The notes below the pieces were generated by a model that saw only the letters and a list, made by a program, of their open reading frames with translations, was not told where the DNA came from and did not search any database. A stretch of 64,000 bases of DNA, taken from NCBI RefSeq assembly GCF_947507565.1, contig NC_089175.1:2965733-3029732 (forward strand), in the 5' to 3' direction. This document shows, piece after piece, positions 20,671 to 30,763 of this stretch. The stretch is from Oscarella lobularis (Eukaryota; Porifera; Homoscleromorpha; Homosclerophorida; Oscarellidae). Made by a program: the position numbers and the translations under genes. The stretch's first letter is position 1, and the number at the start of each line of letters is the position of its first letter.

Positions 20671-22249
20671 TTATTGACTTGCCGTGGTTTCGTATCCACT
20701 ATTAGAAGTCATATGAATCATCTTTCTCGTTTCATAAAGATGAGAAGGCTTCATCTGAATGTTTTCCTTTGGCCGTGAGACATCTGCATAGACGGGAAAT
20801 TCTTTTGCGTCAGTCTTTATACTTTCAACTAGAAAAGAGACATATTTTCTGAATTCTATTGATAGTCATACCGATAACCTTTTTTGTTGCGATAAACGCA
20901 AAAGTAAATAAGACTGACAAGGAGAACGATCGCTACGAGAGTGGCTGGAACCACGATGGCTGTAATAATGCCAGCGGAAAAGCCTGGATAAGCAAGAGTA
21001 AACCAACCAATCAAAGTCGTCATTTTTCTAAATATACTCTTATCTTCAGGAGCCTCTTTAGTCCAAGTTGGTGACGGGCTTTCAGAACCAGCTATCACGA
21101 TTTATTGACTTATTGCTATAAATACCTTTTCTGTTCTTACCTTCATCATCGATAGTAATATTAAACGTTTCCCTATACGTTCCAACGTTGTTGATTGCCA
21201 TCACGAAATATATGCCTGCCATTGCTTTTCTAGCTTTTGCTTCTGTGTAGTATAGTACGTTGCTCTGTGACGTTGAATTGATGACTGAAGTGCCCTTGAT
21301 GAGAATAACGTTTGCTGGTGGCTGAGCATCCACAGATAAGAGAACTGTAAATGGAGCGCCGACTTGAAATCTGTAATTTGATACAGCGTACAAAAGAGTA
21401 GGAGAATCTATAGATAGAAATTAATGATCAACACAAAAAAATGAAGTTTGTATACAGTTAACTATGAGTGTCGTTGTTGCCACTGCAATTCCAAAGATAT
21501 TGCTCGTAGTACATTGATACTCCCCAGCATTGCTTCGATTGGCTTGTATGGACAACGTGCTGTAAAATCGAAAATTCGCAAGAGATTGTGATGCACCACT
21601 TCCGCGATTCCAACGGATTAGGTGAGGAAGTGGTTGAATGGAAGTATTATATGCGCAAGTAAAGTTAACCATTTCCCCTTCGATTGCCGTTACGTAAGGA
21701 AGAGGACGAAACGCCAGCTTTGGTACGACTACAGTCAAATGGAACCTCATGCACTGTGTATCAGTAGAACTTAATTCCTGCCTTACCTCCCAACGCAAAT
21801 CGAAACGTTCCGCTCCTCGCTGTTTCCCTCTGGTCATAGCTGAGTGCCTCGCAAGTGAATGAAGGTCCTAAGAGAGCGCTACGCACTGCGAAGTTAGCGC
21901 CGCCGTTACCGACGCCTTTTGCGTAGAGAACGCTTTTCCTGTCAGTTGTCTGTGTGACATTCAAGATGGCTGGCACAACCACACCCCCGGACAACCAAGC
22001 GATGGTCGACCTTTCGTTTGTGGTACAAACGACGATCAGATCACCGTGACCATCCGGAGGAATATAAACGTATCCACCCCGAAATGCCTTCGAAGGATCG
22101 TCTATAAACTCGAGAGCGGCTAGAAAGAAAATAGTCCTCCTTTCGACAGGCTTTGACTACATATCAGTCCTACCAAATAATACGCTAGGTTTCAGCAGCA
22201 ACATAGCCATGCACAGAGGCACTGACGAGAGCAGGCACGAGCTGACCAT
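20671..22249 (-). CDS. Receptor F: short type I Ig receptor with tyrosine tail (about 421 aa)
   Basis: Seven exons, every intron phase 1: signal peptide 22249-22174 (MVSSCLLSSVPLCMAMLLL), domain 1 22119-21787, domain 2 21728-21456 (Ig: VNFTCAY, WNRGS, EYQCTTSN), domain 3 21407-21141, stalk 21091-21038, transmembrane 20983-20879 (FSAGIITAIVVPATLVAIVL) and tail 20828-20671. The tail (class 3) has FPVYADV, HLYETRK and GYETTA, candidate SH2-binding tyrosines, none a canonical ITIM. It lacks the three FN3 exons present in its close relative R10. The likely role is cell-surface recognition; the ligand is unknown. TM donor GTTATC is weak but needed for the phase. Confidence 0.8.
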
Positions 22250-22436
22250 CGTTGATGTGTGACGCAAGGCTGATGCCAGTAGCTAACTTTAGGGATACCT
22301 CTCTTAGCAACTCCTATAGGAAGAAAGAATTCGTGTCTAAGAATACATGTATTATTATAGTAGACCAAACTTACTTATACCGAATCCACTTAGTCGACAT
22401 CCGTAGAGTCTGTTCAGAATGGCCCCTTACTAGCGC

Positions 22437-22444
22437 TATTTATA
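22437..22444 (-). promoter_or_regulatory. TATA box of receptor F
   Basis: Minus strand TATAAATA, 188 bp upstream of the F start codon. The same element, in the same flanking sequence, lies 193 bp upstream of R10 and in the orphan F-type 5' remnants of the array. Confidence 0.5.
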
Positions 22445-22454
22445 CACTGAGCAG

Positions 22455-23320
22455 AGATATTTCCTGAGTCGCTTGGCGTCCCCAATGCATCAGCAAAGTG
22501 AATTGTATACTTTCCTGACCAACAGGGGCTCGCATGCTGGAGAGGAACTCGAATTGAATAGCGAGACGGTGAGATGTGAAGAAATTCAATAGATCGGACG
22601 GTGGCGTTATTCAGCGCATGAATGACGGTGACATTCGCAGGAGCCGTCGACTGACTATCGACAAAGAAGACCAACTGGCCATTATTTGATTCGCTCGATG
22701 CGGACAGTCAATAACAGGACGCTCTGCGGTTAAATAAACTTATAATTACACAAACGTAATAAACTGTCGAATCACTCGCGACGTCGACGCCCACAGACGA
22801 CACGACATCGGCTCCGAAACGAACGACGCATCGACGACAAGCGTTTACCTCCGTCGTCGAATTCTCGCGCCAGTAGCACTTCCATCGGAAGACGGCGGGC
22901 GGCACGGCGACGACGCTATAATTGAACTTCGCCGCCGAGACGTTCGTCGCTTTCGTTTCCATGACAACCGCGACGGACGACAAGCCGCCGATACGAGGAC
23001 GCTCTAAAATTAAAAATTGCTATTTTTTTGGTCCTTCCTCAATCCGCGCGCGCTGTACTCACGTCCCCGTTTCGATTCGGACCCAACCCGAGCGAAAAAC
23101 GACGGTTCCCGATCTGTCGACGAGTTGACATCGGTAGGAATAGCCCGTTTTGACGACAATCGAACTGCTGCCGTTGCGAGAGATCGTCTAGTTGACGCCC
23201 TTCATTTCTCGGCCTATGCGCCGCCGTCCCTCGTGCCGTTGTACCACCAGTGGGCCGTTTCCGTGTCCGCGTGACGACATCTAAGGGCGACGACTTCGCC
23301 GCGGTTCCCGCTTGTGTCAA
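22455..23320 (-). pseudogene. Remnant of another Ig-domain receptor gene
   Basis: Three domain-like pieces. About 23320-23060 encodes an Ig core (EVVALRCRHADTETAHWWYN, then TGYSYRCQLVD) with stops between its halves. A piece at 23005-22708 (SVAVVMETKATNVSAAKFNY, WKCYWREN, VYYVCVIIS) follows a TTTTAG acceptor. The last piece is 22674-22440 (STAPANVTVIHALNNATVRS, SGKYTIHF). There is no signal peptide, transmembrane segment or tail. The domains resemble the array receptors only distantly. A 5' fragment of a dead gene is the likeliest reading. Confidence 0.5.
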
Positions 23321-23329
23321 GCAGAAGGC

Positions 23330-24240
23330 TTGAGAATCATCTTATGAGGTGTGGTGTCCCCTTTTGTGTGCATGCGCGTTCTTACGGTAGAGCAGACGAT
23401 GAGTTGCGGATAAAAGAAAGATCGTCTACCGGATCTGAGACTGACAAAGCACCCAAACGCGCGTCCTGGGGAAGTCTAAGGCAAAGAGGTAATCATAAAG
23501 GACGCATGAGCGCATGCATTGAAAGCGTCAAAGAAAAATGCGGCAGGTGTTTGCGCGAAAAAAGCCTCGGAGTCTGAGGCAGCCCATAAAAAAATTTTCT
23601 GCATAAGGCAGTAATAAAAAATAAGCACACAAAAATTCAAAATAATTATTTACATCAATTAATAAATAAATAAATATTACTTCTTGCGATGGTCCGTCCC
23701 GTCCACTGACGTTTGTTCTAAAAGAAGTGCTATTATTAATACCTTGTTCTGCGTACTATTCAAAACTTTCTTACCAAGATATTCTGCCTTCCCTTAGCTG
23801 CCGTCATTGCCAATGCCACTGCCCCCCTTGTCCTGGTCGTCGTTGCCGTCGCAGTCCCTCTCATTCGAACTTCCGGCTTGCCAATTTTGACAATTGAAAA
23901 CCCAGAAAAAACAAAAATCATTATAGACAGAGTAACAAGGGAAAAATTTATAGTAATATTTATAGTAACGTAGGGCCAATTTTAAAAATCATATAATTTA
24001 ATTAATCTAGTATTTTAACTCCGTGGACTCTAGCTTCTCTATCCTCTGTCTAACTGCCTTTCTACCTATCTATCCTACCCTAGTGTTTCCTATAGCTTCC
24101 TATCTACCTAGCTTGATCTCCCTTTAAATTTCTTTAATTAAATTATTAATATTTATTTTTTGGCCCTTACGTTATAGCTTAATTTAATTTAAACAGATCG
24201 CACCTGAAATTTTTAGATGGCGTTGAATTTTCTCTCTTCC
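23330..24240. other. AT-rich intergenic stretch without a gene
   Basis: From 23,580 the composition becomes strongly AT-rich, with many short AATTAATT-type runs and a run of CTATC/CTACC-like words at 24,040-24,120. No supportable coding, RNA or repeat-array feature is seen. Confidence 0.5.
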
Positions 24241-24249
24241 TTGATTTTT

Positions 24250-25070
24250 GACTAGGAGAAAACGATTATATAGTATATGTCAAAGCTCATCCCAATAACA
24301 GGTACTTGCAAATCAAGGAAGACAGCATTGCAGCCATCTCCGTGATTGATTTTCGTCCATCTTCTTGATCCTTGAAACGATGATCCATGGGGGCATATGG
24401 GCAACTAAGATACCGCAATATTATTTAATTAATAAGAGTGAGAAAAAGTAGGTTATTTTTTCTTACCTGGCAATGACGGCATCTGTCACGATATTTTGAC
24501 GTGACCTCTGAAGAGGAAGGCTTCCCACCATTGCAGTCCCATTTGTTTGCGGGGACTGAAACGACGTCCTACTGTGTATATGCAAAAATACATCCGGTTA
24601 GCCAAAGGTAAAATTCTATTAGCACTTACTTTATGTCTTCGAACAGCAAACGAAAATGGCCAGAACAAAAATTTAGCCATTGCTCTTCCGGATTTTCAAG
24701 CAAACTGGCTCCTTGACTTTAACTGGCCGTTACCCAATAGGCCTGGCTTGCTCGATCACCACAGAGCGCTTCTTGCCAGGCCGGGCTCTCTGTCATACGC
24801 AAACTCTTTATCTAGGGGTAAACAGCATGTCAGAGTCGTAAAAACTATTTACTTATGCACTAACCGGGATTTGCTGTATGACAGCGTCGACGGCCATCAG
24901 TGGGCTCAAGAACCACACTATGGAAAATTTAATTAAATATTAATACGGGTAGATATTTTTATATTTACCTGATGGCCGTTGCACAAAATATTTTCTTCGT
25001 CGCCTTCTTGTCGTCGCCCACGTCAACTTCACTCTCGTCGTCGTCCACGTCAACTTCCCTTGCAATCTAA
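24250..25070 (-). other. Possible decayed or unresolved multi-exon gene
   Basis: Several minus-strand stretches look like short exons between AG and GT sites. At 25073-24970 an acidic segment (REVDVDDDESEVDVGDDKK) is followed, in phase, by 24919-24868 (VVLEPTDGRRRCHTANP) and 24814 onward (DKEFAYDREPGLARSAL). Further left are LENPEEQWLNFCSGHFRLLF (about 24,705-24,635), WDCNGGKPSSSEVTSKYRDR with CRHCQ (about 24,550-24,474) and a terminal CPHGSSFQGSRRWTKINHGD segment ending near 24,256. A stop and phase conflicts in the middle prevent one clean model. The family is not recognised. Confidence 0.3.
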
Positions 25071-25149
25071 AGAACTAATAAATTAATGTGTTAATAGTTG
25101 ATTTAATGATTACCCAGTGACGGCGGTTGCACGAAGTTCTTTGTCTTCG

Positions 25150-25362
25150 TCCTGGAGTCGTCGTCCGTGCCGAGCTTCTCCTCAGCCCCGTACCCAGGCT
25201 CTAGTCTTTGTTCCGTAAAGGAGACTGACCCTGGACACGGGGCTAAGATTCCCTTTGTCCCGTTGTAGTCGTCCACGCCGATCTTCGGCTTAGCCCCGTA
25301 CTCAAGCTCTGTCTTTGTTCCGTAAAGGAGACAGAGCCTGCGTACGGGGCTAATTAAGACCC
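25150..25362. repeat. Two tandem hairpin units
   Basis: Each unit of about 120 bp runs from a CGTCGTCC/CGTCCACGCCG lead to AGCCCCGTAC...GTACGGGGCT-type arms around TTTGTTCCGTAAAGGAGAC. The first hairpin spans about 25,181-25,246 (CAGCCCCGTACCCAGG with CCTGGACACGGGGCT) and the second about 25,291-25,351. The spacer core TCTTTGTTCCGTAAAGGAGA is identical in both. They are probably two copies of a small non-autonomous element or a duplicated structured region. Confidence 0.6.
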
Positions 25363-25469
25363 TCTGAGGTCGTAGCCCTTCACACTCTATGAAAAACCAT
25401 TTGTGTCCCCAAAACGACCGGAATAGACCAGGAAGTGCTTACCGGTTTGTGTTGAAGAGCTGCCATCTA

Positions 25470-25800
25470 GTTTCCACCGGGAAATTCAAAAACACCGCAC
25501 CGCGATGCCGGGAAAGGGATTAATAGGGCTGATACCGTGGATCGCAGCGAACCGGGCTGAAGAACTACCAGTTCCCACCGGGGAACAGAAAACGAACCGC
25601 ATTTTTACCGTGACGTGGGTAGAAACCGCCGGAAAAGGGAAGCCGGGAAAGGGAATCGACACCGTACCGCCCACCGGGGAAAAAGAAAATGCACTAAAGT
25701 ACCGTGCCTCCGAAACCGGGTGGAACAAACCCACTACATTGTATACTCCCACCGGGGAGACAACACTGTACCACCCACTGCGCCCTTGTACCCCACTAAT
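25470..25800. repeat. Irregularly spaced CCCACCGGGGA motif
   Basis: The motif CACCGGGGA recurs at about 25,577, 25,672 and 25,750, and a variant (CACCGGGAA) at about 25,478. It makes PTGE-like repeats in one frame, but there is no other sign of a gene. It is followed by poly(ATTA) and a pyrimidine-rich run (25,890-25,970). Confidence 0.4.
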
Positions 25801-26059
25801 TAATTAATTAATCAATTAATTACCGCAGTATATACTAAAGAACCCCGTATACCTACTAGAACTATGAGAAATTATATTGCTAACATCTTGACCCCCACCC
25901 TCAGCCCACTCCTCTTCCTCCTCCCTTACCCCCCACTCCCCTTCCTCCTCCCTTTCCCTCCCGTTTTGATCCCAATTAGTTACTTTTTTACTCTCCCTTA
26001 TATCCAAACGACAACACGCAACAAACACACTGTCACAACACAGAACAAGTAGACACAAG

Positions 26060-26930
26060 CTAGTTAAACTACTTCTCTAAAAGACGGATTAGCTTTGTGG
26101 CATAATTTTAAACCTAGAGTACCTCACAATCCTTTGACCTAAATGAAAACCTAGTACATTACTTTCCTATTTTAAACCTAGTACATTACGGCCCTACTCT
26201 AAACCTAGTACATTATTTTTCTAAAATACGGATTAGTCACGTGGTTTAAACAATTAAAATCTATAGTACCTCGTACATCCATTGACCTAAATACTGGAAA
26301 TGAAACCTAGTACATTACGGCCCTACTCTAAACCTACAGTAGTACATTATGGAAATGAAACCTAGTACATTACGGTCCTACTCTAAACCTAGTACATTAC
26401 TTTCCTGAAAGACGGATTAGTCACGTGGTTTAAACGATTAAAACCTGGAGTACCTCGTAAATCCATTGAAATAAATACTAAAAATGGAAACCTAGTACAT
26501 TACTTTCCTACTCTAAAACCTAGTACATACTTTTCTAAAACACGGATTAGTCACGTGGTTTAAACAATTAACACCTAGAGTACCTCCTAAATCCATTGAC
26601 CTAAATAGTGGAAACCTAGTCTATTACGTCCTAATCTAAACCTAGTATATTACTTTTCTAAAAGACGGATTAGGCACAATTTAGACCTAAAATTCGGATT
26701 AGGTATGTAATTAAGACCTAAAAGACGGATTAGCTACGTGGTTTAATTAAAAACCTAGAGTACGTTAAATCCATTGACCTAAAATATGGATTAGGCACGT
26801 GGTTTAAATAGTTAAAACCTAGAGTACCTAGGAAATCCATTGACCTAAAATATGGATTACGTATGTGGTTTAAATAATTAAAACCTAGAGTACCTAGGAA
26901 ATCCATTGACCTAGATAATTATCCTATAAT
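26060..26930. repeat. Degenerate tandem satellite
   Basis: Words such as AAACCTAGTACATTAC, GACGGATTAGTCACGTGG, TTTAAACAATTAAAACC, AGAGTACCTCGTAAATCC and ATTGACCTAAATA recur in the same order with variable spacing, giving units of roughly 60-130 bp. At least seven full or partial units are visible. No coding content. Confidence 0.8.
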
Positions 26931-26959
26931 CTACAATCAACCTAGATTACCTCAGAAAT

Positions 26960-28720
26960 CCACAGAGAAAATGGTCTAATGTGGGTGGCGGCTGCCAGCT
27001 ACTTGTTAGGGGTCAGGCCTAACTACACTATAACCTATCTCCTGCTCTCTCACCTTAGAGCAAATTGGAAAACGCCCTACCTACTGACAGCCGCCCTAAA
27101 CCTTAAATGCAAGGGATGCGTGGACCCGTGCATGACTATCGTAGTTATGCATACGCAAAGGTAAGCTGCGCGCCGGCGCAGATCAATAATGCAGTCCCAC
27201 TATGTTCTCTGCCACGCACATAATTGTTTGATTTCGATTATTGATTAGTTGTATTTAATTTTGATTTTTGATATTAGTATTATCTACAAACTATTTCACG
27301 GAGGCGTACATGCGCGCGGGGTCAAATAGGCGTACATGTGGTAAGAGTGTGAGGATTAAGCATCATGCTGTTAACCGCCGCCGTCAGGCACACGAGCGCC
27401 CTCCCGCCCCCTGTGCGCTACGACTCGGGCCCTCCGACAGCGGCAACGTGCAATTCGCTTAGATATGCGTCGTGGACAGAGAACCCCGCCCTTACGTGTA
27501 CGCCTACACCACAGGGGCCCGTAGCTACGAAGAAGAACCTGAAGCGATGAGTCTTCTCCTTGCTACCTCTTCGTCTCCATCGACTTCGTCCACTTCCGCT
27601 TCGGCCGTTGGCCCAGTCTTTGACAGCTGTCGGAAGAAGAGAACAATAATTAGATTTGGCACCCTCGGTCGCGATGCATCTACTTACGAACGACGAGCGA
27701 CGAGTGAAGCGGTGTCCGTCCGTCGCGCGTCGATCGTCCGCACAGCGCTACGACCTATACGCACAAAAAACACGTTAGTCGACTGGATGGATCTAAACGC
27801 GACGCGAACGACTTACCGACGCGCGTGCCACGCGGCGCCGTTCTTTCTTCTCCTTCGCCGGGGCGCAGTCCTTCGCGAAGGACTGCATGGGATTCGCTGC
27901 AAGAGAGAAAGCGCACAATTAGCTCGGTTAGTTACCGAAATCTAGCTTCACTTACCGGTCGGCTCCGCTATCCCTTCCCTTGATTGTGGGCTTCGGAGGC
28001 CCGCCTCGCGGCGGTAAGCCTCTTCTCGGCTGCCCCGCGAAGGAAAAAAGCTGCGTGGCGCCGATCTGCGCGGAACGGACCAGACCGTCCGTCCCGTTCT
28101 GCGCTTCAGCCGAGAATGACGCACAGATTGAGAGGTCGATGTTTATGAGCGAATCCGAGATGGTGCGAATTCGCGTTGACAGCATCTTCCGGAGTGTGAA
28201 CCACTCACGTGATGGCGAATCGTCATCTCCTCGGTCTGCATCCGCTGCAATCGAACAGCGCTCGTCGATAGAGAGTTCGCTATCGTCGATTTTCGAGCCG
28301 CGAGACCGCGTTTCGTCGGTTCTCGGACCCAGACGAGATCGCAGACGCGCTTATCACAATTTAGCGGAAATTAGATCGTGCGAACATTTGACGTGTGAAA
28401 GCTAATCGGCGAGCTGGCGTGCTCGCGCGCTCACTCGTACGCGGCATCCACGCGATCGCCGCTTTGCGATCGCGCGTCGCAGTGCATGCATTCGAATCAA
28501 AATCGCGCGTCGCGCCCGTATAGAGAACGCTATCTTTCGTTCGTACGTGGCCGCACCGACAGATGTCGACGCGTGCCACGTCCAACAAAGTAATCAGACC
28601 ATATAAGGAAGTGTGAAATCGTGGTAGGCCAAACTGCTGCACGTGAACTCGCGAGTGTGAAGTCGCGTGAGCCATGAGCGGTCTGCGTGTGCTCGCTTTT
28701 CTAAAACGAGGGAATTATAC
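26960..28720. other. CpG-rich stretch with unproven minus-strand exons
   Basis: From about 27,400 to 28,650 the sequence is rich in CG dinucleotides. On the minus strand there is an open stretch 28,340-27,960 (for example RTDETRSRGSKIDDSELSID and LPPRGGPPKPTIKGRDSGAD) ending at a GTAAGT donor. Further AG-GT-bounded pieces lie at about 27,896-27,815, 27,760-27,690 and 27,627-27,545. Their phases do not agree in one model and no domain is recognised. It could be the 5' end of a real gene or a CpG-rich regulatory region. Confidence 0.25.
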
Positions 28721-29200
28721 TCCCAAATAGGTCTAAAGCGCTACGGGAAACATTTTTGACCAATGCAACAACGCGATTCTCAAGAATGAGCCGAAGACCT
28801 CGAGTCACATGTTCTTTTAGCGCACGGTAACACTATTCTCCGTTTGATTAGTCCGAAAATCGTGCAAATTTGGATCAGCTAACACCGCGACATGAATCAA
28901 GAACTACTAGGTACGAGTTTGGTAAAGTAAAATCGAGATGGGGCCTCGTTCGAGGAACTCGTCACAAAATCAAAGCCAAACGCTCTTCTCGTTCTCTAGA
29001 CTCATCCAATCATCTCAAAACAACAGCACATTCAATTCGGGGTCAGCAGGAACTGTCTCATCCGACGTAGAATGCGAAACGCTTCGAGAAGTAATATCAC
29101 GGATTGTGGTAATATCGTGATACGCATCCCCACTCTAGAAACGAAAGAGCGGTTCTAGCAACGCCACGGAGAGTACGTTTTTCAGTTCAGTGGCCTAACA
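28720..29200. other. Spacer without a supportable gene
   Basis: Between the CpG-rich stretch and the signal-peptide ORF at 29206 I see no domain, splice structure, RNA or repeat that can be supported. Confidence 0.4.
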
Positions 29201-29205
29201 GCACA

Positions 29206-29728
29206 ATGACGAGACTCTTGCTCTTCTATTCGATTGCCGTCGCCGTAACCATCAGTCCCCTCTGCTCCGGATGGTCCCAATCGAATGCAGTGGAACGTAC
29301 GAAAACTATTGAGATGGCAGATCGTCAGTGCAGGCTAAAATGTCGTCTTTTTTTAGATGAAGAACGGACAAAAATTGTGTATTCATCGAGAGTGGCTTGG
29401 AATCCGTTTCATTATTTATTACAGACATAGTCATTTTTGTGTTCAATACAAAGTCTTGACGGGGTCAACGGCTTGTATCCAATTATATGGCATTGACGAG
29501 AAACCGAAGTGCAACAAATTTCGTCTTAAAATCAAGATTCAATACACAAGCGAGCAAGTTGATCATCTAGCGCTAACGGACACCTGTAGTACTAATTCTA
29601 GCGAATATAAGACTTCTGTTTGGACATATTAATTAATTAATTAATTGTATCAACAGCGAGATACACGGCAAATTGCGATTTCAACGACAAAGACAGCTGT
29701 GGTTATCGTAACGACTTGTGCAGCCTAG
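29206..29728 (+). pseudogene. Broken secreted gene with a MAM-like start
   Basis: The ATG at 29206 opens a signal peptide (MTRLLLFYSIAVAVTISPLC) and about 45 further codons. Possible exons follow after the TTTTTTTAG at 29,354 and the TTATTACAG at 29,426 (QYKVLTGSTACIQLYGIDEK; NKFRLKIKIQYTSEQVDHLA). At 29,656-29,727, after an AACAG acceptor, the frame reads RYTANCDFNDKDSCGYRNDL and then stops. CDFNDKDSCGY looks like the first motif of a MAM domain (CDFE...CGW). The sequence then switches into minus-strand receptor DNA at about 29,755, so the gene appears cut by rearrangement. Confidence 0.4.
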
Positions 29729-29756
29729 TTCCCTGAAAATTTAACGAGTATGCTCG

Positions 29757-30465
29757 CATCAAAATATTGCCCGTAGTACATTGATACTCCCCAGCATTGC
29801 TTTGATTGGCTTGTATGGAAAACGTGCTGTAAAATCGAAAATTTGCAAGAGATTGTAATGCACCACTTCCTCGATTCCAACGGATTAAGTGAGGAAGTGG
29901 TTGAATGGAAGTATTATATGCGCAAGTAAAGTTAACCAGTCAAATGGAACGTCATGCACGCACTGTGTATCAGTAGAACTTAATTCCTGCCTTACCTCCC
30001 AACGCAAATCGAAACGTTCCGGTCATCACTGTTTCCCTCTGGTCATTGCTGAGTGCCTCGCAAGTGAATGAAGGTCCTAAGAGAGCGCTACGCACTGCGA
30101 AGTTAGTGCCGCCGCTACCGACGCCTCTTGCGTAGAGAACGCTTTTCCTGTCAGTTGTCTGTGTGACATTCAAGATGGCTGGCACAACAAACACACCCCT
30201 GGACAACCACGCGATGGTCGACCTTTCGTTTGTGGAACAAACGACGATCAGATCACCGTGACCATCTGGAGGAATATAAACGTATCCACCCCGAAATGCC
30301 TTCGAAGGATCGTCTATAAACTCGAGAGCGGCTAGAAAGAAAATAGTCCTCATTTCGACAGGCTTTGACTACAGATGAGATATCAGTCCTACCAAATAAT
30401 ACGCTAGGTTTCAGCAGCAAAATAACCATGCACAGAGGCCCTGAGCGCAGCCACGAGTTGACCAT
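29757..30465 (-). pseudogene. R0: 5' fragment of an F/R10-type receptor
   Basis: Signal-peptide exon 30465-30393 (MVNSWLRSGPLCMVILLL), domain 1 30331-29996 (EFIDDPSKAFRGGYVYIPPD, NVTQTTDRKSVL, FTCEALSND), then only part of the Ig domain 2 exon (29,938-29,757) with a deletion that removed its start and acceptor. There is no stalk, transmembrane helix or tail. Over 95 percent identical to F in domain 1. Without exon 2 splicing it could at most make a secreted one-domain product; it is more likely dead. Confidence 0.75.
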
Positions 30466-30763
30466 CGTTGATGTGTGACGCAGGGCTGATGTCAGTAGCT
30501 AACTTTATGGCTACATCTTAGCAACTCCTTTAGGAAGAAAGAATTTGTGTCTAAGAATAGGAGACCGAAACGGGAACTATCAAATTTACTTTTATACTTA
30601 ATCCACTTAGTTGACATCCGTGATTCTGTCAAGAACGAGTTACAAACGCTATTTATATACATTAAATTTACTTATGTTCAATAGTTGAGAGGTTGAACAC
30701 GAAAAATGTTTAGAGGCCTGCCATGTCGTAACCTTCGTCATTGAGATACATTTCTATCCGAAA

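Noticed and set aside
25505-25807. A 100-codon plus-strand open frame with PTGE repeats
   Set aside because: The repeats come from a recurring CCACCGGGGA DNA motif; there is no signal peptide, domain or splice structure.
27472-27945. A 157-codon plus-strand open frame
   Set aside because: It lies in CpG-rich DNA where long chance frames are common, and splice-like sites on the other strand cross it.
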